Positions 48,301 through 53,300 are shown, counted from the stretch's first letter. The stretch: DNA of 64,000 nucleotides from Symbiodinium natans (GCA_905221605.1 CAJNDS010002236.1:310001-374000); one strand, 5' to 3'. The notes: generated from the sequence alone by a model not told the origin. A program made the numbers and translations.

Positions 48301-49886
48301 CCAACCTCCTCCTCCGTTGTCATCTCAGCGCTCGGCCATCGCTGGCTTCAGAGGTCTCAGGCGGTCTTGGGCTGCTCTGGAGGCTGCTCATCATGCGCTG
48401 AGGTACCGTGCATGGGCTGGGTCGGCTTTTTGTGTGCTGTTCAGGCCTGCAAAGTAGCCGTGGACGCCTGAGCTCTGGGTTCTGCTCTGTTTCCGCTGCA
48501 AGGCTCCGGGACACAGAAAACCCTCACTAGGATGGCCCTGCAAACCTTTTGAAAGATCTTCCTACACATGATCCTCGTAAACCCAAAAAGGGAAACATAA
48601 AAGGTCCCAAGGGCCTCGCCTTGCCCGTCTCCGGGGCGCCGGGGCTCCAGGATTCAATGATTTGAGCGTTCGAGGGTTTGAGGGGTCTCGAGGGTAGTAG
48701 GGGAGGAGCGGGGACCCTAAGCCCTAGCCTAGGGGTGGGGGGGAAAACGCCCGCTCTTTTGCACGCAGAAGCGAAGTTGTACATCGGCGGCGCACCTGGC
48801 GTTCGGCTAACAGGCTGTCTGCTTCGCAGCAAGACGGCCAAAAGCAGAACCGGCGCACGCCTCGACCTACGGTGTTCCGGCAGTCATGCCTTAAGGCTTA
48901 AGGCTAGGGGCGAGGGCGACAAAGCTTCGGGAATCTGAGCCCCAAACCCCCAAACCAACACCAAATAAGCCCCGAGACCCTCATATAAACCCCTAAACCC
49001 ATAAACCCCTAAGTCCCTCCTAATCCCCTCCCCCTACTATTCAACCTCAGCATAATTATATTGCGGTACTTAACATTACGGGGGTAGGGCGGGGGGAGGG
49101 TTTAGGGGGGAAGGAATTAACAGAATGAAAAACATCGTCCAGCTTCCAAGAACTCTGGGCTTCTGCTCAGAGGTCCTCCTCGTCCGGATCCTCGCGAACA
49201 GGTCGGGTGCGAAGCTTTCTGGGCTTAGGGTTTAGGTTTAGGGCCTAGGGTTTAGGGTTCAGGGTTCAGAGTTGAGGGTTTAGGGGTTGAGGGGTTTGGG
49301 GGTTTATGAGGGCTTTGAGGGTTTAGGGGTTTAGGGCTTTGAGGGGTTTATAGATTTGAGGGCTTAGGGTTTTATGGGCTTCGGGCTTATAGGGTTTCAG
49401 GTTTGTAGGTTTGGGATGCAGGGACAACTGTAAGGGCCCAGGGCGCATGGGATCGAGCTCAAGGGTTCAGGGCTTCTGGTTTTATGGGTTTCGGGGGTTC
49501 GGGGCTGTTTAGGGACGTCTTCGTCCCCCCCCCCCCCCCGGACCTTACGGAAACCGAACATTTAACACCAGACGCTCTCACCACGGCCTCCTCCTTAAAC
49601 CAAACAAGCCCTCACCCAATCCCAGGCAGTCCAGCAGACCGCTCTCCACAGGGTCCTCACCCTCCTGGGTGTCCGAGCTTGATTGGGGCTTGGAGATGAG
49701 TTTACGCGGGACCCTCGGTTACAAAACCTTCTGTGTCCCCAAAATCCCTAAACCCCAGACCCTAAACCGTCTAAACCTTCAAGCCCGTGCAAGACCAAGG
49801 CATGGAAAAACCGAAAAACCGCCCTCGATCTCGGCCAAAGGAGCTTTGGGCGGAGGCGGTCTGTCGTCAAACTTGATGGAGCACTC
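18350..49886 (-). CDS. Multi-KH-domain RNA-binding protein gene (at least four KH domains)
   Basis: Single-stranded RNA-binding protein; which KH family it belongs to I cannot say. Exons with matched phase: 49820-49886, 49167-49218, 48070-48181, 39077-39171, 38523-38604, 38055-38120, 36380-36451, 35420-35483, 35213-35268, 34855-34934, 33903-33994, 24871-24924, 24091-24153, 23420-23493, 22894-22951, 22491-22550, 22007-22110, 21652-21727, 21344-21379, 20964-21031, 20516-20566, 19597-19653 and about 18350-18403. Four GxxG loops are visible: GKRG, GQKG, GRKG and GHRG. Donors are GT, GC and GA. A copia element lies in the intron 48069-39172 and an LTR element in the intron 33902-24925. Start codon and true 3' end are not identified. 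The 5' exons encode acidic and Pro-rich sequence. Confidence 0.8.
21652..24924 (-). CDS. KH gene: inter-domain linker and KH domain 3
   Basis: 24871-24924 (clean CCCCTTTCAG acceptor and CAG|GTACCT donor; phase favours RGPRGSVSWATLGPSLP), 24091-24153 (VLKVPDHFELRESGGF) and 23420-23493 (Pro/Arg-rich) form a linker. 22894-22951 reads VPVRLLIAKEDAAWVVGRK and joins through a GC donor to 22491-22550 (GNKIARLRDHAKAE), rebuilding a GRKG loop. 22007-22110 gives a basic loop and KLQVNMGDADAPPFDPE, and 21652-21727 gives ERVLDISFASLEAWERAA. Confidence 0.75.
22615..22752. repeat. GGGTTCA then TTTAGGG array in a KH-gene intron
   Basis: Seven GGGTTCA units followed by TTTAGGG units, then a purine-rich GAGAGGGAGG tract to about 22840. 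Confidence 0.85.
23218..23362. repeat. CCCCAAAA array
   Basis: About 15 units of the 8-mer CCCCAAAA, the telomere unit known from hypotrich ciliates, embedded among CCCTAAA repeats. Confidence 0.9.
25013..25299 (+). repeat. 5' LTR
   Basis: 287 bp, TGCGGAGCTG...CCCCCCGTA. Pairs with 33571-33857. Confidence 0.95.
25300..25315 (+). promoter_or_regulatory. Primer-binding site matching the tRNA-iMet anticodon arm
   Basis: Immediately after the LTR the sequence is GGTTATGAGCCCAAAT, complementary to GGGCTCATAACC, the anticodon stem-loop (CAT anticodon) of initiator tRNA-Met. Drosophila copia is known to prime from such an internal tRNA-iMet fragment. Confidence 0.65.
25367..26905 (+). CDS. Retroelement ORF 1: acidic protein with a WW domain
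   Basis: 512 codons from the first good ATG after the 5' LTR. Acidic, low-complexity, with a WW domain at about 221-250 (WEWHLHEDGRQYYY then W-x2-P), a fold that binds proline-rich peptides. The frame ends at 26905 and overlaps the next one, which is shifted by +1. The acidic character continues across the overlap only if the frame changes near 26880, so the two were probably one polypeptide. Confidence 0.75.
   Translation: MPSPKRWLQPASDGGQNGGAGNGAAESLGERSVLEEVIPGAEEHLEEALVAESPNVGRNPNVDMVSNTEAEGRAVSVSPQPGEKRNWDATGGIDREMEVTVLRVLQKHGYQPSTSTSGRMVDQESQTDLIGEVLQAARRPLNKIKRGPSSSSQGGGSGHEQKGADSFEAAPAAEYAMGEEEILQMEAERLRQLSEEEDEMRQVSERDGFRKDEHLIKACDGTTWEWHLHEDGRQYYYCLDTQESKWTLPVVGEKMKSDEVVGSPSGNELEMEAALGSSSSTPTPESTRAFQGSVNSLGEKDFSSAIRDSGPRAGGDAPTSGSPDEEEIPGNRADIAGAQHLDREGMGALSEGVAAVESVGPEEKIPNVEIGTVSAAEERVMDVVPVVQECGPGDSEDGGKRSCVATEEVSSFGAKIPAIQGEKEASGIAGDTEDLKNEAWSANDARVDAPDITWSAKEARVEVHMVLRSTGDCNNGAQVSAAADDGGSQVDALVQPEVSCEERNDKGLHRSQ
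26676..33200 (+). CDS. Retroelement ORF 2: giant S1-like/CCCH zinc-finger protein
   Basis: 2174-codon open frame; the authentic part probably begins near 26880. An S1/cold-shock-like segment lies at about 231-300 (EIMGLVRCINGYGAFLDHGD). Three CCCH fingers at about 534, 627 and 678 (CKFFNKGRCRNGDGCPYEH and two like it), a helical SAM-like stretch at about 790-865, and three more CCCH fingers at about 1762, 1793 and 1819 (CIQFARSGKCRFGDRCVFEH). The C terminus is Lys-rich. CCCH fingers bind RNA, so a Gag-like RNA-packaging role is an inference. No polymerase motifs. Confidence 0.8.
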   Translation: MRPGAPMMRGSMRQILPGVRRKHGLRCIWCYVPRATATMGRRSPQQLMMEVHRWTHWCNLKLAARNEMTKGYTGANEAAVVNDGGNSPLETMEPKEPAVEESVPAVDDQLNRPAVEENLPAAEGVTKDSNDGSTPRKGDVLPSGSSPEVDTERTEADEAKPLAEKKGGPEIQEHKKDEPVGLVEQDEQCDPKVKTKDAPGADDTEVVSEEHAKKVPRAGALESPGTHCYQEGDEIMGLVRCINGYGAFLDHGDMNVLVPAEGNNAYQFKFGDTVNGTVKRVEDDGTIILDTFLVLEEDVEDSSSTLRKWKPSGWSTWWTDSWYAGQWYQDSNGQWDWKQEEEQSDEELVVQELSSEEREERQLYGEKIYKALLENGNEEEAYVGKITGMLLGRPMEDLQECVADQAFLNAEARRAYGILQNDGWKPDGTESTGLGKLTTFSRKQYHNALFELACRKRRFTRPVVGEAVATVLNQGEDEFWNALWLDTKLFLQELDGAVQSMSKRENKPMEAYMDPDQYKKAHMTPQTVSPGYSKLCKFFNKGRCRNGDGCPYEHRRYGEGWPGGGSTDPKNSQEADDEDGNIGDPPTEEGTVDEAQQEREDLAFRAKYNFGKGASKGEPTSGEPKGRLCLYYNQGGCKYGTTCRYLHNDDIALEGTWEPGKSWDNASRKALRDAGFHHCCFDYYLRGRCRKGSNFCKYSHDEMSEERLTLLKHLVQVANQVRFEKERGWEITDRSTFQPPASGGAESSSSSAPKALQMTNVSQKEGEKGILDEAEADEQKNSVAASTGTRLQHPDEPIENWMARNEHLWVYTPHVSEVMITLGVTNVSDLQEFIFVEDLVDKGINKVTACKILQLVGDVRYRPGGPEKAVPSDASVRVQQSSGNKGTGRAAVRTLTQVREAEDSGAKTMPRGSYRELFDKVRYRDGWTLAQRSPLCVQKLRLVGVGMPPVNPPTKKYRSRSNPVRRGRPLLDKKQVRQVPRSRSQRRVQPAEVVEKPKPLELKPRGGLSYRFSRAWADVVDDDEQAEALVSYAASSSDSSEEETNAVQRLKEIFLQERDSQRTANRGNVPQSGSSGSNDGPKKSVHLGEGRDKASRGETRQEVTSQVFSLPQPSRRAERSQKRARDGSVMVGSLAVGSTDEVLPGQGVAGQVNVSESAQVLPGQEVAGQETAPEGAVQISGEETDQKEGEGGSNELRGDGAKILDVCPVRNDLQQLLVKGLLTRIYWKVAVGKLPVGQRDCQKGSNKMDRNLVISMSSEGASEQDENLALEDDADQSMGDGAMVVLVYDPRTLIQSPTTDWVMRRGLTDRSVWPAMAYMAQRICAEMVQVDEMNAQLGTGALLFQRRDQGHYSDLHHSFHDNPCLPAVGNYPLSVMGALLSPGLEGEFKNTDKFGTAMEAIAYDWSRSPGMEVHIELMARVAKMVHPFLNLGAQGSVMVSEFLWQRGRARLMEFLQAATCADQLEALWKRMDDDADEEVDPSTAVLEVLGPEDAVLDQGNNESLIPIEDAGGETNGDTGGDGKAPEVSPEEETSSGSSRLADTRIFLWSVYSRVASNFSMQDRTTGKIFDSTKGYPGEGPNNDDNPSSKRNLPWISEDYLDEVVSKKMERSSDMDGFVPGSEGPLEKVEVENVTASKILMALWKKGYRAGYRRLCRLNASGCKVGAMKRPIKRVQKIGTRKAFTKMFNVFGSSQHGSGVGGKPIMKVVGPRPGFPAVLQAPNTDSTSGEGSSPQVHGNVHVEHNRPMDRYEAERLEKRKKGFCYWFGKGKDRCKFGDDCKFIHSEDDVVLHSYWCKYYVAGRECFAGKDCEFSHDATGVRCIQFARSGKCRFGDRCVFEHGVPLDEQRPRSPRTPPRDGPRRKSGAHGGEKEISPEQFDGDEEDFMVYDEETKMTELLMEAISFLSNGKPDLARAEADPLFKLLKFTGDTDQMDQVWVSWTTGMLTVLELLEVVKFYEVSLTEVEEWVNDLRIWYERANLGEEKDSKRGKKRSLERESSKDIPAEKEVVETSETEVAVEEEKKKVKKKRKAAAIEDPYTLMVPKPKKMPAIIEKGGSTSNVVASAVEKSSKTRTKSNVGGKTKKKEKSQSPKKEEVVMVQDPEEKDRPSDADAPGSATANAELGQSCQAIEDAKREGLVSSIQRGVQDPVLTVSDLEYILLQLHLKIANNRKKK
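33201..33570 (+). other. Element 3' untranslated region
   Basis: Between the stop of ORF 2 and the 3' LTR. No further coding sequence seen; ends in the palindrome and polypurine tract. Confidence 0.7.
33561..33570 (+). promoter_or_regulatory. Polypurine tract
   Basis: ACAGGGGGAG directly before the 3' LTR, preceded by a palindrome TCCTAGGAAATCCTAGGA (33544-33561). Confidence 0.8.
33571..33857 (+). repeat. 3' LTR
   Basis: 287 bp, two substitutions relative to the 5' copy. Preceded by the polypurine tract and followed directly by CCCTAAACCC. Confidence 0.95.
33903..36451 (-). CDS. KH gene: KH domain 2
   Basis: 36380-36451 reads VLVPEKCGSHLIGQKG then ERVKTLCQ, with a CTAAC branch-site-like motif and CAG acceptor just upstream and a CAG|GTGCTC donor. 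35420-35483 reads ETKCDMRVGQDFALQM; 35213-35268 is a basic loop insert; 34855-34934 reads QQVRISANNIQEASAAVW; 33903-33994 reads FWAQSSEAPQQAPFACAF then a Leu-rich helix. Confidence 0.8.
34095..34315. repeat. TTTTAGGG/GGGGTTTT array with a 95-bp higher-order unit
   Basis: A 95-bp block of TTTTAGGG, TTTCAGGG and GGGGTTTT units occurs twice in direct order (starting at about 34106 and 34201). Confidence 0.85.
36220..36350. repeat. TTTAGGG array
   Basis: Uninterrupted G-strand run to the left of KH exon 36380-36451. Confidence 0.9.
36651..36742. mobile_element. MITE-like inverted-repeat element, copy 4
   Basis: 92 bp, TTGGGATGTTCCCCCTTGTA...AAAAGGGGGAACATCCCAA. Confidence 0.8.
37190..37655. repeat. 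Two nested GC-rich tandem duplications
   Basis: A segment with ATTGAGGTTCGAAAAACGC and GGTGGTAACCTCGACCCTGC occurs at about 37204 and 37290. A 144-bp unit starting CCCAAAAATCACGAAATTGA occurs at 37417 and 37561. In a KH-gene intron; no protein function assigned. Confidence 0.85.
38055..39171 (-). CDS. KH gene: KH domain 1
   Basis: 39077-39171 reads CHIFLPVVPAARVIGKRG then ANIKEIRDKSRG, a textbook KH strand, GxxG loop and helix. 38523-38604 reads EMQRREDRVAAITGEPAAV and 38055-38120 reads AISGVLERVFDRSGLPD, completing strand 3 and helix 3. The start of the second exon is ambiguous (38604 or 38597). It ends at a GC donor. Confidence 0.85.
39752..39895 (-). repeat. 3' LTR of the copia element
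   Basis: 144 bp. The sequence just 5' of it on the minus strand (GAAAGCTCTTGGG) is a weak polypurine tract. Confidence 0.95.
39968..43513 (-). CDS. Copia integrase, reverse transcriptase and RNase H
   Basis: 1181 codons, frame -1 to the previous one. Begins with the two cysteines of the HHCC finger (QCPVCDSL). The integrase core has VSVDVF, VVLDRGT and GRGERQGG as D, D, E. The RVT_2 reverse transcriptase starts at RYKARIVVRGDLE and has catalytic CHVDDLLW near residue 799. RNase H has SITDASYG and FTDCRSLESHLK, ending with SLTKHM near the C terminus. All catalytic acids are present. Confidence 0.92.
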   Translation of the reverse strand: MERASLRDACRFEEAPWHDWTRISGIYATTSSYCWCGCRRDPRTMQYFQCPVCDSLKRPMQRPATKVPGPYVFNVEVSVDVFVIRDVEGNKFLILSIVDLGTLFHVGVVVGTGAGSPSSSNCAKAFDTAWMSWAGAPDRVVLDRGTHNRGVFQEMLRSRGVELRYTGLEAGHHLGRGERQGGLMKSMMKHIIHERQLRGRQSIEFVVSETAEVKNSRLHVGGFAPAQWVLGRLPKDLDSLTTLGAEHRLGTHQEILDGTSSFAHRMEIRMAAKQAFTFHDSAQRLRASMLRKATPTRGPFVTGDLVCFHRKQGARVGQRWFGPARVVGQEGRSKLWVSHGGIPMTVAVEACRHASGPEILAKRELELRPSRKRRREVIEDDDETYEYPFGDDLAGVPGRHEDGEGLGEDEQMRYFDTTDIADGGLSPSPYSPSPAGEAAAGPIPSPLSPADEGPGVADLPPIPEDLLETDEGERTPTPTVGSTFEPEQEQIPVSRQGTSEVMSPTPLPPGLHGNLRAALHRSPDLLDGHRAAEPRNEPSTTRRDRSRSPPTRSSSAVIPNQSTLVELPRAPGQDRAFLAFLARRKTAMARSKEYSLDKLEAEERVKMEAAQEKEWGNWRNFEAVKVLDPTKAAEFLREHPGTQIVPTRWVLTNKAQPWEDARYKARIVVRGDLERGAAETRTDSPTASSTMVNMLLAYAASNKLPLRGGDIAASFLQGEKISRKLILKPPPGGLPGVEDGSLLLAEKPVYGTRDAPRGFWKRLHSVILSKGLRKIPGENSACVLNDSNNNIIGMLICHVDDLLWAGGERMDEVMNQIQLAFEFGSLELDNSFVYCGRNIEQSTEGIKVTCPNTAAKVRPIVLTRERRRERDAAATDNENGQLRSVLGSLGWVTRVCRPDIGYQVNHLQSIQKNAVVSDLIACNNLLNYVKETPQHGLFYRYNAVDFNEAAILSITDASYGADYDVDEHYGVPLGNRSQSGRILALGNNDFASTGTGDIYMIEWHSNVLKRVCRSTLQAETLSLVQGYEEAEHVRVLMHGLYHEKTGSTNDFMIGAMDGRRLEMFTDCRSLESHLKQPGLSTVADKRLAIDLSAMRQLVWRDSGELVGDPVYQDAPPQASTTRVSWIETKTMVADSLTKHMKCEQLLALMHEGKVTFDMNKEHSKKASMKQDKQDRQASMSG
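43345..44538 (-). CDS. Copia middle frame: C5-methyltransferase-like domain and first half of integrase zinc finger
   Basis: 397 codons, frame -1 to Gag-Pro; the frame is open upstream as far as a TGA near 44605. Residues 32-41 LLEIFAGAAL resemble methyltransferase motif I (S-adenosylmethionine loop), D60/N62 the acidic position, APLCSPW (Cys94) motif IV with the catalytic cysteine, and LVENPWGS (Glu146) motif VI; KPT at 199-201 resembles the motif seen in phage C5 methylases. The canonical PC dipeptide is LC here, so activity is uncertain. The C-terminal LHGMTGH contributes the two histidines of the integrase HHCC zinc finger. Confidence 0.7.
   Translation of the reverse strand: MHDMHNSDQCLWSQISTQRRRRSLLPRGCRTFLLEIFAGAALLSDICAREYGHPISAPVDLNVGIDLLTPEGRAHVDSVIERDDPYAISIAPLCSPWCAYSKLNTSKGGRTCKRIQDERKRWRPVLSWIAKMVKQRLSRGRQILVENPWGSAMWDEWDFQDLIVNDHHDALTGELLEATKCDQCMQGLRSTTSGLPHMKPTCFLSASTTLKHTLDVRCDGQHEHEQLTSGKACKEAQQWPRKLCHTILDGWCKDLDNTLCRSAFPAEAAREDADQAEFVIDDDEDGMHRTLDHIYGPEDEAAITAGPLGRSEAAEVAAREGEAIHEETESLESESMRERRKKWRELPYAMRVALRRLHGMTGHASPASMQRLLRTAGADAAAIPAQCSTFSVLFATV
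44409..47834 (-). CDS. Copia Gag and aspartic protease (first frame)
   Basis: 1141 codons. The N-terminal Gag-like region (FGIPRYNGDPTRYQEYVFRV) is helical. A CCHC zinc knuckle sits near residue 374 (CRRCGATGHWSSDSVC). Two CxH...CxxC zinc-ribbon-like segments follow (CAHTE...CKRC and CSHHN...CLDC). A segment PCGKYKGKT...YRRWVL resembles the short DUF3820-type domain. The protease active site is near residue 860 (AILDTGCS). The frame ends just after an in-frame minisatellite. Start at 47834 or the Met at 47780. Confidence 0.85.
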   Translation of the reverse strand: MGPWDLVCPVLKPWLHRCMLKASNFASVEDGDNVTEGKFGIPRYNGDPTRYQEYVFRVRARIRKEKKIDEKEVAKLGPLGLRLLEGLTGTAFRAAQMLDIEKLESAEGPEILLQELATTLQPKREQQARELYEAGAMVGGMMSRQHGEGMAQFVMRRRAWYRALLDSSSDMKLPEVVLAEQLLQNARITDDQRLMVRTALQGKLTFDSVAQELVNQHPRLHERERFPYKGKKGFGKHHGRPKGYFHASHAYWTEQNDQDYFYDDEYAMGYLAEEYAEDGYVEENYMADYEEPDELDFQADALAYMAEQGLSLEDYDSAEYAAEMIQIDAEGYFAGKGGKAKGLPRLRDHRFELSGHLRLEEKRQRLQELKNRTTCRRCGATGHWSSDSVCPKNRGKSKSKGKFTGSAPTAPSSSSTSTTTTTPKGSGRNKGSGKRPVYFAIAEDVQPEPAAMLALRREPGRDNQPVGQLPLQHHGHGGQAASQGWLLGPPPVPHRHHAEQGHGHGEATSQPSTSQWSIVQAEQRPLWLDGSPVGGDGDADVEMDRLLREHEREHGRQARDESSRVQEPPMPQTSPSTSAAPQPSVAPTTARPSCAHTETTSVGSNQYQRVVRCKRCGLVLSRTKKDVGQGETTSSTTAAATQPRCSHHNISWRGSNGSRWKSTCLDCGHQESGDRETPAGHGTEPHCDSQTVVEEESYYLDRETALQILQDFHNVASARLRGLEEGQQVPSSSFMRALRHVIALHACWSDRGASSATASTMVAQAAASTTTTPQHDRRRRIAIEGAKVIPCGKYKGKTRECAYQDAGYRRWVLDKITPESPPDMNALRAYFEERLDADPGLFPQAYMVLSQEPTGGEGDLIAILDTGCSQSCHGELWLQRYVQATGQCLPALETDVGPSFHGIGGAVQTAGMRTIPLVLEMINGQYAQGTLRSAELRGSHAPLLLSLAAQRHLGLVLDVCAETAHSQTLGCDLQLVMKDGLFGLRLLPAHLGLLAENPALEETSVENITKNETEFLATDVKMDERPRDDALHHPTDDALHRPRDDALHHPTDDALHPPTMSCDEREPDEDESAAVGYMAYDHMKGRTMTRSQGNSWKSTCMTCTTLTSACGVRFPLRGEDGRCCHADVVHSSWRSLRERPC
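44660..44770 (-). repeat. In-frame minisatellite in the copia ORF
   Basis: Tandem repeat encoding DDALHHPT/DDALHRPR units of 24 bp at the end of the Gag-Pro frame, just before the switch to the methyltransferase-like frame. Confidence 0.85.
47847..47864 (-). promoter_or_regulatory. Primer-binding site of the copia element (tRNA 3' end)
   Basis: One base after the 5' LTR the minus strand reads TGGTAGCGGAGC, complementary to a tRNA ending CTCCGCTACCA. The A1-U72/A73 acceptor pattern fits initiator tRNA-Met, the usual copia primer. The site extends into a GGTAGC...GCTACC hairpin. Confidence 0.65.
47866..48009 (-). repeat. 5' LTR of the copia element
   Basis: 144 bp, identical base for base to 39752-39895. 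On the minus strand it begins TGTGAAGATAG and ends AAATTTGCA. Confidence 0.95.
48070..49886 (-). CDS. KH gene: 5' exons, acidic/proline-rich leader
   Basis: 49820-49886 reads ECSIKFDDRPPPPKAPLAEI; 49167-49218 reads SFAPDLFARIRTRRTS; 48070-48181 reads EWQADEEGAKAVEQTPEELP and ends VAQQ. The last joins in phase to the first KH exon at 39171. Its donor appears to be the telomere-like repeat itself (CAA|GTTTAGGG). The first two exons are less certain than the third. Confidence 0.6.
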
Positions 49887-50179
49887 CTGGTGAAGCCACC
49901 TGGACGTTTCGGGCTTGGGGTGTTGGCTATATGGGCTGAGGGTTGGCGAAAGAAAAAAACCCTAAACCCGGGCTTGCAGGGAGTGGAAGCAGATGTGAAA
50001 TTTGCATTAGAGAGGGGGGGGTCTTAACTTAGCCGATACCCGGCCCTAAACTTTAACATTCCTTGCCTAAACTGTACACCCTCCAAGCTAAACTCTGAGG
50101 TTTCAATGTTGAAGCGTTCAGTGCTTTACGACTTGCTCTGAAGCCTACTCTCCCCCTCCACTCACCCACCCAGTCAGGG

Positions 50180-50270
50180 CTTGGGGTTTGGGGTTTAGGG
50201 TTTAGGGTTTAGGGTTTAGGGTTTAGGGTTTAGGGTTTAGGGTTTAGGGTTTAGGGTTTAGGGTTTAAGG
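50180..50270. repeat. TTTAGGG array
   Basis: G-strand run just beyond the PDI stop codon, in the PDI-KH intergenic region. Confidence 0.85.
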
Positions 50271-50322
50271 GGTCCGAAACCTCAACCCTGAATCCAGCTT
50301 AGGGTTTCAAAAAGCACTGCCG

Positions 50323-53300
50323 TCAGAGTCGCTGGATCATGTCATCCGGCTGCCTTGAGCCCTGATACATGGCCTGGCAAGGAGGGTTTAGGGCTTCGGG
50401 TTTAGGGTTTAGGGTTTTGGGTTTAGGGTTTTGGGTGTAGGGTTTAGGGTGTAGGGTTTAGGGTTCAGGGTTCAGGGTTCAGGGTTTAGGGTTTAGGGTT
50501 TAGGGTTTAAGGTTTAGGGTTTTTAGGGTTTAGGGCCCGCCCCCTTGATCGATTCTTGGGTTCGTAGAGCGGGGCGGGTGGTGAGCTAGGCGGGGCTCAC
50601 CCTAACGAAAATGCACTTCATAGGCTTGAAGCACTGCTCGATGTTGCACCCGAAGTCTTACACCTTAGACCAAGGTCTTTTTGCTGGCTACCTGGCTCAG
50701 TCCCGCACGTGCCGCTTGGGCGACGCCCCGGCAGGGAACAGCAGAATGGTAGGGAAGCCCATGATCTGCAGGCTCTCCACCTGTCATGGCTCCCCTTCCT
50801 GAACCCCACTGTGCATGCGTCCCTTCCCTTCAATCTATCAATCCCGGAAGGGGGGACACATGTACCATCTTCCTGAGTTCCCATCAATTCGATGTAAGGT
50901 ACCTTGAGAAAGGGACAATATTCTGGAGAACTAACCATACGAGATTAAAGTCAGTGACGACGACAGCCGCGCTGGACGCTGCAAAGACCCAACTGTGCCA
51001 GTTCGCGCAACAAGGAGGAAAATAAATTGCCGCTGCACTTTTCCTGACAAAAGGAAGGGTAAAGAGACACCGCCCCACTCATGCATGGGGAGCCTCATTG
51101 CGGGTGGCATCGATCTTCATGATCTTGAGGGACTTCACGTGCCGCAGCTTCCTTATGTTGGAGATCGGAACTATGTTGCGTGCTTTGGTGCGAAGTAGCT
51201 CCGTGGGTTCTTACCAGGGAAGGCTTGCTACACCAACAGCGCTCTAGGCGTCGGCAGTCGGAAGAGGCAGGGAATGGCTCTAAGACCGCGGCTTCGCAAG
51301 CTCTTTGTAGAGCGGCTCGAATTTTCGGCAGTGGCCGCACCTCAGAGCTGTTTCTAACGGGCTGAGGGCTTATTTCGCTCGCATAAGATGGTGGCCACCA
51401 CTTTTTGGGGACGTCTCGGCGCGCGTCGGGGCACATCGGGAGCCCTTTTCCTGACGTGAAACTCCCCGGGGCGAAAGGCGGAGTTGACTGAGTCGACCGG
51501 CTTGAGGCTCCAGGAAGACGAGGCCGTCGGCTTTCCGCGACTTGCCTGGGCACCTTCACCTGAGTTCAGACGAAGATCTGAACTCCAACCTGCACATCCC
51601 GCCGGCAGATGGGGCAGGACCCCCGCATGGCCGTGATGAAGGAAGCGCAGTCCATGCAGACGCAGAGGTGTCCGCAGGGTAGGAAGGCGTGGGACTTCCC
51701 CCGGTCCATGCAGATGCAGCACTCCCCAAGCTCGAGTTCCTCGTTTTGGGACCTCCCAGCTTGCTGAGGCCGTTCATCGGCCTTGCTTCGCAAGGCTTCA
51801 AGCACGGCCACCACGGCCTCGATGACGGCGTCCGGGGCACCCTCGCGGGAAGCAGCGGCGATGAGGCTCCGGGCACCGCCGTAGCCCGGGGACAGGAAGA
51901 GCTCCTGGGCCCGCGCCTCGCTCAGCGCGTGCTGCAGCACGCGACACGCGCAGAGCACCAGGGACTCCTCCTCCGCCGCTCCGGAGCCCAGGATGTCACG
52001 GAGGCACTCCAGCGCGGCGGGGTGCAGGGAGACCCGGCCAGTGCCGTCGGCAGCAAGGGCGGCGTCCAACAAACGGAGGCTCTGCGCGATCTCCGGCTTC
52101 AGCTGCGCCATCTGCGCCACCACGAGCCGCGCCATGACCTGGGCTTAGAAGGCCAGAAGGCGAAAGATGTCAGGAATTGTCAAGACCTCCTGCGGTCTAA
52201 CACACTCCCTACACACACCCTTACAGCAGGCAGCAATATTAATGTAAAATGTGCGGTTAAATGGTGCGCACCTGGTCCAGGTCCGTCACTTCCAGCCAGC
52301 ACCAGAGCTCCCCGTGCAGGAGCACGGGCACGTGGAGGCTCAGGAAGGCCAAGTAGGCCTCGAGGCTCTGGCGCCTCTTCTCCAGAAACCGGGCATCGAA
52401 GTTCGCCAGGAGCCGGTAGGAGGGCAGCTGGGCCAGCGAGTAGCCAAAGCTCTGCGCAGAGAGGCGCTTGTGGAGCTGCTGGAACTCCGAGTAGCGCCGC
52501 AGCACCGTGTGTGCGCGGCATGGGCTCTCAACGACCAAAGTGTAGGCGACGTGCTTGTCCACCAGGCCCTCCGTCTGGAAACGGGGGATCCGCACCGAGA
52601 TTGGGGCAGACTCAAGGAGTTGCACCGTCGGCCGTGCCTCACGCGGCTCCATTCTCCGCACGCATGCATCGCCATGTCCCCATGCTACCCATCATCTACC
52701 CCCCATTCTCCATCCATTCTCCTCCCTTTGATCCAAGGCTTGGCAAGCAACAAGCAGCGGATGCTATGCAATTCCGGAAGGCATCAAAGGGAGACGGCGT
52801 CTGAGGTCCTAGCCAGGGTGCGTAGAAGTCCACCAAGACATCCTTGCAAATTTGCTGTTTCGGGGCCAATGCTCACAGAGGTCCTTCATGGCTACGCAAG
52901 TGGAAACCTGGGGTTCTTTTAAACCTCGTTGTAACGGACCCGAAACCTCGTTGTTGTTTTTTGCGTATGGGGAAGTATGGCATTGCGGAGGATGCAGCAC
53001 TCATTCAAGACCTGACTTCGTATGCCTGTCGTTACTCCTGTGAAGCAAAAACCTGTCCGCAATGAGACCAGAACGGCCCTGCCCTGCCCTCATCTTCAAC
53101 TCCGAGTCAGTTTGCAGCAAACACGGCTGCAGCCGAGCTAAGCTAGACTGTCAGTCTTAAGGCGAAACAGGTCACGGAGAGCACTTGAGTTTTGCAACTA
53201 TTTCACACCAGGCGTCGCCCAAGCTGCAAGAGAATAGAACTCGAGGACCGAGGATCCACCAAGATGCAATACAAGGGCGCTGGAAAAAAGTTCCAGTAGG

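Noticed and set aside
51689-52804. 371-codon plus-strand ORF
   Set aside because: Antisense shadow of the PX-RING gene, whose PX and RING motifs and splice sites are clear on the minus strand.
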